The translations under genes and the position numbers were made by a program. Source: a virus. From it: a stretch of DNA of 45,739 nucleotides. Numbering within the stretch: position 1 is the first letter of the stretch; each line of letters opens with the position of its first letter. The stretch lies in IMG/VR virus record IMGVR_UViG_3300035698_017008, positions 1 to 45,739 of that record; one strand, written 5' to 3'. Below the pieces are notes generated by a model, which was not told where the DNA came from, did no database searches, and saw nothing but the letters and a program-made list of their open reading frames with translations. Shown here one piece after another: positions 29,268 to 35,818 of the stretch.

Positions 29268-30337
29268 TTAAGTTCCTTTTGTGTTAAGTGTGAATCGAAG
29301 TCGTACCTTTTTACTTTGTTCCACGCAAGCATATGCTTGCCTAAAACGATAATTTCCACAAAGGCACGCATAAATGCATAGAAATTTACATAGCTTATCC
29401 AATAGTATACAGGAAATTTATATATGACGTCAAGTCTCCTTGTTCGGTAGGACGAGTATATGCACAAGAAAAGTGCGACTGACATATCAACAATCATCAA
29501 GGGAATTACTATGTTCGGGGCAACAAACAACAATGCAACCAACCAAATAATTCTATTAAACAAGACGGCGTCGGCAATAATCAACATCATATACCAATCC
29601 ACTGACTGTTTTTTAGTGAATGAAAAAGTTTTGTGCTTCTTCACTACTTGCCAAAATCCCCTATACCATCTCAATATTTGCTTATGATAATCCCTAAATG
29701 TGCTAGGATCCTGGGTATTAACTGCTGCTGCAGGAACATACAACACTTTATACCCGAGCCGATGACATTGCATAGTAAGGTCCATATCCTCTGCCAGAGT
29801 ATTGTGGTCTATGTGCATTTTGTCTAGAATTCTGGAATTGTACATGGATGCACAGCCCGGAGAAACAAACACCACATTAAAATTACTTTGTCCTTGCTTG
29901 ACAATATCTTGACCGTATGTATAGTCAAACGCCCTACTAGCAGAAAATATATGCGAATTGTTTACAGACTTTACTTGCCCGACAAAAAGTCCTACATCAG
30001 GATTCTTAATGGCAGCCTTCTTCATTTCTTTAAGGAAGTTAGCATCGACCTTCGTATCGCCGTCTAAAAAGATTACCCAATCATATCGATGAGTCAGTAG
30101 ATAGTAGCGCAATGCCTCTCTCTGGGCACGAGCCTTTCCGCCGTTTTCAGGCATTGTATAAACGTTGATGCCGGTTTTCGCTGCGATAAGTGCAGTGTCG
30201 TCCGTTGATCTATCATCAACAACATAAATGTCTGATTTTGGTGTGCCAGCGACTACCAGCGCATCTATTGTACCGCCAATAACGAGCTCTTCGTTATACG
30301 CCGGTATTAGAATGGCAACAGAATGTTGTTTTTGCAT
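29264..30337 (-). CDS. Membrane family-2 glycosyltransferase, processive synthase type
   Basis: 357 aa. A GT-A domain starts VAILIPAYNEE and carries VVDDRS (Asp41), DGD (92-94), AEDMDL (184-185) and QILRW (220-224), the D, DxD, D, QxxRW set of processive synthases such as PgaC, NfrB and cellulose synthase. At least two hydrophobic stretches follow (about 250-290 and 308-334), placing it in the inner membrane. It likely polymerises a UDP-sugar. Start is uncertain: ATG 30337 (chosen) or TTG 30355; neither has a ribosome binding site, and a hairpin sits just upstream. First gene of the envelope cassette. Confidence 0.88.
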   Translation of the reverse strand: MQKQHSVAILIPAYNEELVIGGTIDALVVAGTPKSDIYVVDDRSTDDTALIAAKTGINVYTMPENGGKARAQREALRYYLLTHRYDWVIFLDGDTKVDANFLKEMKKAAIKNPDVGLFVGQVKSVNNSHIFSASRAFDYTYGQDIVKQGQSNFNVVFVSPGCASMYNSRILDKMHIDHNTLAEDMDLTMQCHRLGYKVLYVPAAAVNTQDPSTFRDYHKQILRWYRGFWQVVKKHKTFSFTKKQSVDWYMMLIIADAVLFNRIIWLVALLFVAPNIVIPLMIVDMSVALFLCIYSSYRTRRLDVIYKFPVYYWISYVNFYAFMRAFVEIIVLGKHMLAWNKVKRYDFDSHLTQKELK

Positions 30338-30351
30338 ATACGCAAATAATA

Positions 30352-30383
30352 ACAAAGGGGTTGAATAAAATCAACCCCTTTGT
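30352..30383 (-). terminator. Hairpin between bS21 and the GT2 gene, probable terminator
   Basis: Perfect 13-bp stem (30352-30364 with 30371-30383), loop of six. On the minus strand it is followed by TATTATTT, so it can terminate the bS21 transcript. The same bases contain a possible weak promoter (TTGATT, 17 bp, TATTAT) whose start would be next to the GT2 ATG. Confidence 0.65.
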
Positions 30384-30413
30384 GTGTGCGATAGTTGACG
30401 TATCGCTGTATTT

Positions 30414-30674
30414 TTAGTAGTTCTTGTCTTTATGCCACTGACCCGAGTCGATCATGTCTTCGACGGATCTTTCCCATCTCTTTCTAGCTTGCTTCTTTCT
30501 GCGTTGCTTCTCGATAGCAGGCTTCTCGTAAGCCATTCTGTCTTTGACTTCTTTCAGAAGACCGGAGTCCTGTATTTTCTTACTAAATGTCCGAAGAGCT
30601 CGGCCGACATCATCGTGCCTAACCTCTACAGTTGTGCCTCTAGTCTTCTTACCGTCTCTGTATTTATTAACCAT
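30414..30674 (-). CDS. rpsU: Ribosomal protein bS21
   Basis: 86 aa from ATG 30674 (GAG 6 nt upstream, overlapping the clpX end by 8 nt). After a 10-residue basic start the core TTVEVRHDDVGRALRTFSKK followed by EVKDRMAYEKPAIEKQRRKK matches S21: V-V-R-xE-x-A-LRRFKR and R-FYEKP-xERKR. S21 sits near the 3' end of 16S rRNA and influences mRNA recruitment. Phage S21 copies are known from aquatic phages and could bias initiation to phage mRNAs. The C-terminal tail (MIDSGQWHKDKNY) is phage-specific. IF-1 is also encoded in this window. Confidence 0.92.
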   Translation of the reverse strand: MVNKYRDGKKTRGTTVEVRHDDVGRALRTFSKKIQDSGLLKEVKDRMAYEKPAIEKQRRKKQARKRWERSVEDMIDSGQWHKDKNY

Positions 30675-31896
30675 TGTTTGCTCGTTTTTTTGCCTTATGA
30701 ACATATCTTGTTTTACCACTTTCGTCAATAAATATTTTATTGACGCCTTCCTTTGCTAGTCTAGGCAGTATATATTGCACTGCCTGTAAGTCCTTTTCTA
30801 TGATTGTTCGCAAACCCCTTGCCCCAATCTTCTGTCTTAAGCATTCCATTGCTACTTTCTGCAGGTATTTATCATCAAAGTCTAGAATCACACCGTCATA
30901 TTTGAACAGCGCCTTAAATTGATCCACAATATTGTTTTTAGGTTCTTTGAGGATTCTAACTAGCATACTTACGTCTGAATCCTCAAACACAACCGTCACG
31001 GGGTGTCGGCCAACGAATTCAGGAATGAGCCCATACTTGACCAAGTCTTCCGGCAATACCGAATTCAAGGCATTTAATACATCTGAACTAGAATTCAGTG
31101 TGGCACCAATACCTATGCTGGATCCCGACCTACCTTTGCGAATAACATCGTCTAGTCCAACGAACGCGCCGCTAGATATGAATAAAACATCCTTTGTATC
31201 AAATGGAACTGGCTCATCATAGTCATCTATGACTATTATAGTTCCCTCGATTATTTTTAGAAGAGCCTGTTGCACGCCTTCACCCGACACATCTCGCGTA
31301 ACTGTAGAAGACTCTGTCTTTTTAGCCTTTTTATCAATCTCATCAATAAACACTATTCCCCTCTGCGCTTTTTCCATATCTTCACCCGAGGCCTCGATTA
31401 GTCGTTTTATAATGCTCGACACATCATCACCGACATATCCTGCCTCTGTTATCGACGTGGCGTCAACAATAACATATGGCAAATCAAAGAATTTAGCTAT
31501 TGTTTTAACTGTATGTGTTTTTCCACTACCGCTTCCACCAATCATCAACATATTAGATTTTTCTATTTCAGTTTTTGACTTATTGTTAATTCTCTTATAG
31601 TGATTATAGACAGCAACAGACAGTGCCACTTTGGCACCATCTTGTCCTATAACATATTCATCTAAGTGGGCCTTTATTTGCTCCGGTGTTGGTATTTTTT
31701 CTCTTTTCGTTCTGGGAACCCTGACAGGTTCTTCACTGTGCAATATCTTATGTGTTATATCCACACATTCATTGCAAATATAAATATTTTCTCCGTGGAA
31801 TTTTGGTCCTTCGATGATTTGTTCTACTTCTGTTCTGCCTTTTCCACAGAAGGTGCAATTAATGCTTTTTGTAATCTCTGCGTCTTTTTCTTCCAT
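30667..31896 (-). CDS. clpX: ClpX, AAA+ unfoldase of ClpXP, with altered loops
   Basis: 409 aa. Zinc-binding domain with C14-x2-C17 and C41-x2-C44, Walker A GGSGSGKT (120-127), pore-1 loop GYVG (153-156), Walker B VFIDEID and sensor-like arginines near GARGLR. Two differences from bacterial ClpX stand out. The ClpP-docking loop reads IGI (261-263) instead of IGF. The segment that in E. coli holds the RKH loop, which recognises ssrA-type tails, is replaced by a short acidic stretch (IIVIDDYDEPVPFDTKD). So it may bind ClpP with changed affinity and choose different substrates. Ribosome binding site AAGAGG. It overlaps bS21. Confidence 0.95.
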   Translation of the reverse strand: MEEKDAEITKSINCTFCGKGRTEVEQIIEGPKFHGENIYICNECVDITHKILHSEEPVRVPRTKREKIPTPEQIKAHLDEYVIGQDGAKVALSVAVYNHYKRINNKSKTEIEKSNMLMIGGSGSGKTHTVKTIAKFFDLPYVIVDATSITEAGYVGDDVSSIIKRLIEASGEDMEKAQRGIVFIDEIDKKAKKTESSTVTRDVSGEGVQQALLKIIEGTIIVIDDYDEPVPFDTKDVLFISSGAFVGLDDVIRKGRSGSSIGIGATLNSSSDVLNALNSVLPEDLVKYGLIPEFVGRHPVTVVFEDSDVSMLVRILKEPKNNIVDQFKALFKYDGVILDFDDKYLQKVAMECLRQKIGARGLRTIIEKDLQAVQYILPRLAKEGVNKIFIDESGKTRYVHKAKKRANNG

Positions 31897-31897
31897 C

Positions 31898-33271
31898 TTA
31901 TTGCCTCTTAAATTCAGTCAACCAACTTAGAGTCCTCGGATATTTCTTATCTTCTGTGATATCGGATATATTTGCCGGTTCAATATTCAACTTTTCAGGA
32001 ATAAAATGACGACCGTTACCTAAAAACTCGCGCAGAATAGTCTGATCATTCATCCACGGCGAAATCTTGCCTATTCTATCACTAGGTGTTTCCTGTATCG
32101 AGTTTTCCACTTTGGTTGACTCGGCATTTGGCGTGCGCCCCGGAGACTTGGGGAGCAATGCTCCCGAATACAGAGGTTGACGAATGATGGCGTGCGGAAT
32201 AGGAGATTCGGAATACTCCTCCAATACTGTTTTTTCTTCTTCACCCATATCTCCTGTCATGGCTGTCATCTTAAGTGTATTTTCTTCTATCGGGCTAGTC
32301 AAAGCCTCCAGAGGTGCATTAGATATCGATGCATGTATCTCGGCCGTGGGTATCTTCTGATTTTCGCCACTAGGTAACTGGCTATCGACGACCACGGGTA
32401 CCCCGGCTGCCGGTGGCGGGCTAACCGTGCTGCTTGCATGCTCATTCGGCGCTGGTGACGGTGCAGTGGGGCTTGGTGCTTGACCGGGGCCGGGCGATCC
32501 CGCATTATTATTTTCTTCTTTTTCACGCTTGCGCCTCATAAATGTATGGTTTGCTGCAATCAGCAACATTACGGCAAGTGGATCCAGAGTCAAAACAATG
32601 ATAAGGGTAAATATCCTTACTGCTGCCTCGACATTTTGTCCAGAACCATCGTCGTGCCCGTAGATTACCTCTGCTATATACCGAATAGGCCCAACATCTA
32701 GTTCTAACTTCCTTACTTCCGATTCGAGTTCGAACTTTTTAGAATTCAAGTCATCTATTTTCTTTTGAGAAGCCTCAATATCCGCTGCTATCTGATCGCG
32801 CTCTGCTTTTTGAGACCGCCTGACTGTAATAGAACGGGTGACAAACCCCTCCTCTATAAACTTATCTATGGCTGAATCGAGTCGAGCAATGGCTTTTTCA
32901 CTATTCTCTATGTTAGTTTTTTCTCTGGAGATCTGATAGGTCAAATCATCGACCTGGGCTACATTATTGATGGTTGATGCGCCTTGTTCTAAGTGTAATT
33001 TTGATAGAAATCCAAACACACCTATGCTTGTTATCATCATCACTGATAACACTGCGACTAAGAGTGGAATCTTCAATATATAGGAAGCATGCCCCCAATT
33101 TCTATAAACCCAACTTGTGGTTACTAGCTTGGCAATCTCTATCGTGACACCCATCACCAGTGCATAGAATGGGCCGCCTGCATAAATTGCCATCATCCCA
33201 ATTATCGAAAACCATCCTGCAACTGTGGCCAGTGATAGCGCCGATAAGAGGGTAATTATTGCAATGAACAT
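31898..33271 (-). CDS. Membrane protein with coiled coil and proline-rich tail, 457 aa
   Basis: Three hydrophobic segments lie in the first 90 residues (near 1-25, 30-50 and 66-90), then a coiled coil (about 105-195, rich in Glu, Lys, Ile, Ala and Ser), a fourth membrane segment (about 220-243), and a long disordered Pro/Ser-rich tail (SPGPGQAPSPTAPSPAP). No enzyme motif. I recall membrane proteins of this plan in T4-like aquatic phages. The ATG is only 4 nt from a GATAAATA promoter and has no ribosome binding site. It could organise a membrane-bound phage structure; function unknown. Confidence 0.7.
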   Translation of the reverse strand: MFIAIITLLSALSLATVAGWFSIIGMMAIYAGGPFYALVMGVTIEIAKLVTTSWVYRNWGHASYILKIPLLVAVLSVMMITSIGVFGFLSKLHLEQGASTINNVAQVDDLTYQISREKTNIENSEKAIARLDSAIDKFIEEGFVTRSITVRRSQKAERDQIAADIEASQKKIDDLNSKKFELESEVRKLELDVGPIRYIAEVIYGHDDGSGQNVEAAVRIFTLIIVLTLDPLAVMLLIAANHTFMRRKREKEENNNAGSPGPGQAPSPTAPSPAPNEHASSTVSPPPAAGVPVVVDSQLPSGENQKIPTAEIHASISNAPLEALTSPIEENTLKMTAMTGDMGEEEKTVLEEYSESPIPHAIIRQPLYSGALLPKSPGRTPNAESTKVENSIQETPSDRIGKISPWMNDQTILREFLGNGRHFIPEKLNIEPANISDITEDKKYPRTLSWLTEFKRQ

Positions 33272-33275
33272 GTAT

Positions 33276-33283
33276 TATTTATC
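33276..33283 (-). promoter_or_regulatory. Late-type promoter adjacent to a start codon
   Basis: GATAAATA on the minus strand, 4 nt before the ATG at 33271. Its first two bases overlap the TGA stop of the preceding gene. A third case in which the mRNA would be leaderless or nearly so. Confidence 0.45.
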
Positions 33284-33548
33284 AGGAAATTATGCCCTTC
33301 AGGATCAAAGCGGTGGCCTCTTCGCCCGCAATTTCATAAATGTTGACATCTGCCCCAATTACAATAGCCTTTGTATTATCTGGAAGAATATCTCTTACTG
33401 ATTTCATTGCACTAGCAACATATTCCTCATTAAGCATCTTGGTTGCTCGAGGTAGTTGGAAAACTAAAATGCTATCAGATTTCTTTTCGATATTGTGTAA
33501 AAATCCAACAACACCTGATGTCGGGTTCGATACTGTGACTTTAGTCAT
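33282..33548 (-). CDS. Unknown 88-aa protein
   Basis: Compact alpha/beta sequence (VVGFLHNIEKKSDSILVFQL, later KAIVIGADVNIYEIAGEE). ATG in a TAATG overlap with the previous gene. No known motif seen. Confidence 0.6.
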   Translation of the reverse strand: MTKVTVSNPTSGVVGFLHNIEKKSDSILVFQLPRATKMLNEEYVASAMKSVRDILPDNTKAIVIGADVNIYEIAGEEATALILKGIIS

Positions 33549-33781
33549 TAACTTCCGTTCCCTTCGTATGCTGCTAGTTTAAAAAATAAATCATGTGTCA
33601 AACCATAAGATTTAAATGCCTTGTCTACTGCCGGCCGAAGTTCAAATAGGGGCACACCACCAATTGGGTGTCCTAACCTTGCAGATACTTCTACAAAAAT
33701 CTTCTGATACATTTCAGATGCCTCTTCATAAGTCAGACCTTTTAGCCTCTTGAGGGTGTCATCCTCACTATCAGAATTCAT
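33548..33781 (-). CDS. Unknown 77-aa protein
   Basis: Helical, starts MNSDSEDDTLKRLKGL. Its start overlaps the QueD-like end by 11 nt. Not recognised. Confidence 0.6.
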   Translation of the reverse strand: MNSDSEDDTLKRLKGLTYEEASEMYQKIFVEVSARLGHPIGGVPLFELRPAVDKAFKSYGLTHDLFFKLAAYEGNGS

Positions 33782-34244
33782 TATCTTCCCTGTGACCTAT
33801 TCTCATGGCCATATTGGAATCAGTTTCCCTAACTTCAACCTTGCAACACCAGAGTCTCTCTGCTTCAGACTTACCATAGCTGGGAAGAAAAATTGTGTTG
33901 ACATATTCATAAAGAAAATCTGCTAACCCTTCACAACCAGTTTTTTCCACTTCGGTAATCTTTGCAATCTTCAAGCGGCCCAATTCTAGCAAGGCTTCTC
34001 TGTGGGGATCGTCTAAGGCAACAAGCAAAGTATGGTCAAACCACTCTTCTAACTTATCCTTCAGTGGACGAAGTCCTCCGTAATCCATTGCCCAATTTCT
34101 TGCGTCCAAGTCATCACATTCAAACTCAAATTTGAATGATAATGCATATCCATGTACAAATCTGCAATGGGAATCTGCTCGCCATTGCCTGTAGGCGACT
34201 GGCCCAATCTGCTTGTATTCTTTTGTGCTAATATATTTTGCCAT
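33771..34244 (-). CDS. QueD-like 6-pyruvoyl-tetrahydropterin synthase family protein
   Basis: 157 aa. It shows the family pattern RQWRADSHCRFVHGYAL (His26, Cys27, His31), RNWAMDYGGLRPLK, WFDHTLLVALDDPH and GCEGLADFLY. The classic HGH zinc motif is HGY here, a variant I associate with a subset of QueD-like proteins. In the pathway from GTP, FolE (encoded nearby) makes dihydroneopterin triphosphate and QueD makes 6-carboxy-tetrahydropterin, the route to 7-deazaguanine bases used by some phages to modify DNA. QueE and QueC are not in this window, so product use is unknown. Confidence 0.78.
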   Translation of the reverse strand: MAKYISTKEYKQIGPVAYRQWRADSHCRFVHGYALSFKFEFECDDLDARNWAMDYGGLRPLKDKLEEWFDHTLLVALDDPHREALLELGRLKIAKITEVEKTGCEGLADFLYEYVNTIFLPSYGKSEAERLWCCKVEVRETDSNMAMRIGHREDNEF

Positions 34245-34261
34245 ACATGTCCTTAATTTTT

Positions 34262-34741
34262 TTAAGATTTATTCGAGATGTAATTTTCATGTTGTACCCA
34301 CTCAAATGTAGTCCAATCCCAATTCTTATGTGTTAAGAATCCCCAATCCCGTTTTTGTGGGCCGGGCATGAATAATGTCCAGCAATCAACATTGGGTTCT
34401 AGTTCGATTCTATGATAACTGTTTGGTCTGCAAACTCTGAAATGTCCCGGACCTCTCCATATTTTTCTTTCACCATTTATTATCTTGTGTACTTCATTAT
34501 ATTGTGGAATCCATTCCCAATACCCACCTTTAAGGATAAGAGTGGCGTATGGCCACGGATGGTCATGCAAATCATCCGGGTCGCTTCTATGGAAATTATG
34601 TATGAAGATATTAAATGGAAATTTCTTGCGATCTTTCAAGAAAATATAATATCTGGTCAAATACGGTTGATCACTCTGCCTATCCAGTATAACCCGTTTG
34701 CGATCATACTTTTCTAAAAACTTGAGAAGTGAATCAAACAT
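34262..34741 (-). CDS. Cupin-fold protein
   Basis: 159 aa. A double-stranded beta-helix pattern: DDLHDHPWPYATLILKGGYW (HxH with following Gly, cupin motif 1) and HFRVCRPNSYHRIEL (motif 2 His), with a final aromatic-rich segment. It likely binds a metal through His residues. It sits between folE and the QueD-like gene, so a pterin, nucleotide or sugar substrate is possible, but cupins are too diverse to say. AAGGAC lies upstream. Confidence 0.6.
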   Translation of the reverse strand: MFDSLLKFLEKYDRKRVILDRQSDQPYLTRYYIFLKDRKKFPFNIFIHNFHRSDPDDLHDHPWPYATLILKGGYWEWIPQYNEVHKIINGERKIWRGPGHFRVCRPNSYHRIELEPNVDCWTLFMPGPQKRDWGFLTHKNWDWTTFEWVQHENYISNKS

Positions 34742-34742
34742 A

Positions 34743-35423
34743 TCAGTCCTTACCTATAGACACCATTCTCATAAATTCTGCCCTAACTTGTGGCTCATCT
34801 TTGAAACAACCTCCCAATTTACTTGTGATCGTGCTGGACCCAGTGTCTTCAACACCCCTGCTCTTTACGCAGTAATGTTGGGCATGGATTACAACCCCGA
34901 TATTATCAGTTTCCAGTATGTATTGCAAGGCATGATATACTTGCTCAGTTAATCTCTCCTGAATTTGTGGTCGTTTGCTGAAATATTCTACGATTCGGTT
35001 AATCTTACTAAGGCCTAAGACTTTTTGTTTGGGTATATAACCGACAGTTGCCAATCCATCAATGATTACAAAGTGATGTTCGCAGTTTGACTGGACATTG
35101 ACATTACGCTCAATCACCATCTCATCATATTTCATCTTATTGTCGACTGTTGTGCATTTCGGGAATGCATCATAATCTAAGCCCCAGAAAATTTCGTTTA
35201 CATACATCTTAGCGACACGCTTTGGTGTATCAGCAAGACTATCGTCGGTTAAATCTAACCCAAGCGTTTCCATGATGACACCAAAGTGTTTCTCGATAAG
35301 ATCAATCTTGTCTTTCCTATCTATCTTTGTGTCAAATGTCGGGGTTTCTACACCGCAGTTCTCTAAGTGTTGGTGTACACGTTGACCCAGTTCGGGGTCA
35401 CATTTTGTTTTATTGTATGACAT
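34743..35423 (-). CDS. folE: GTP cyclohydrolase I
   Basis: 226 aa from ATG 35423 (AAGGAAGGA upstream; the frame extends further but without support). Zinc ligands are in SNCEHHF and HYCVKSRG; GYIPKQKVLGLSKINRIV and FSKRPQIQERLTEQ are core family blocks. It converts GTP to 7,8-dihydroneopterin triphosphate, feeding folate or 7-deazaguanine (QueD) synthesis. ThyA next door needs methylene-tetrahydrofolate, so both uses are plausible. Confidence 0.95.
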   Translation of the reverse strand: MSYNKTKCDPELGQRVHQHLENCGVETPTFDTKIDRKDKIDLIEKHFGVIMETLGLDLTDDSLADTPKRVAKMYVNEIFWGLDYDAFPKCTTVDNKMKYDEMVIERNVNVQSNCEHHFVIIDGLATVGYIPKQKVLGLSKINRIVEYFSKRPQIQERLTEQVYHALQYILETDNIGVVIHAQHYCVKSRGVEDTGSSTITSKLGGCFKDEPQVRAEFMRMVSIGKD

Positions 35424-35484
35424 ATTTGAATCCTTCCTTAAGCGGATATGAGTTTTGAAGTTTGTAACCTTTGTGTTACACAAG

Positions 35485-35492
35485 TATTTAGC
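35485..35492 (-). promoter_or_regulatory. Possible late-type promoter of folE
   Basis: GCTAAATA on the minus strand about 60 nt before the folE ATG. The same variant occurs upstream of the genes starting at 38312 and 41893. Close by is the inverted repeat TTGTGTAACACAA. Confidence 0.3.
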
Positions 35493-35494
35493 AT

Positions 35495-35818
35495 TTAATA
35501 GACACCATACCTGCTTTTTAGGTTGCTCATATTATTCGCTGTCGACATGTCATATGGATTATATGCACTCTCGACTAAAGTACCAATGTCTGTTCTTAAT
35601 ATGGATAACTCTGATCTAAGAGTGGAAACTTCGACTTCCAAGCATGTCATATTGTCAAGCATTTCCTGAATAGGCCCCCTGGCTGGAGGGCCGCCCTTCA
35701 GCTTTGCTGAAACTAGTTCACTGCCTATAATTTCTAGTAAATCTTCTGTAGATATTGACAACAGGAATCTGTCTAGTAGTTCTAACTTCTCTCTGCTAGT
35801 AAAATCAAATGCAATCAT
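35495..35818 (-). CDS. Unknown 107-aa coiled-coil protein
   Basis: Starts MIAFDFTSREKLELLDRFLL. Residues about 55-85 look like a coiled coil (CLEVEVSTLRSELSILRTDI). The ATG overlaps the thyA stop (ATGA). No family recognised. Confidence 0.6.
   Translation of the reverse strand: MIAFDFTSREKLELLDRFLLSISTEDLLEIIGSELVSAKLKGGPPARGPIQEMLDNMTCLEVEVSTLRSELSILRTDIGTLVESAYNPYDMSTANNMSNLKSRYGVY

Noticed and set aside
30865-30872. GATAAATA copies inside coding sequence (in clpX near 30865 and in the DNA ligase gene near 24031)
   Set aside because: They are deep inside genes without a following start codon, so are taken as chance matches and not listed as promoters.
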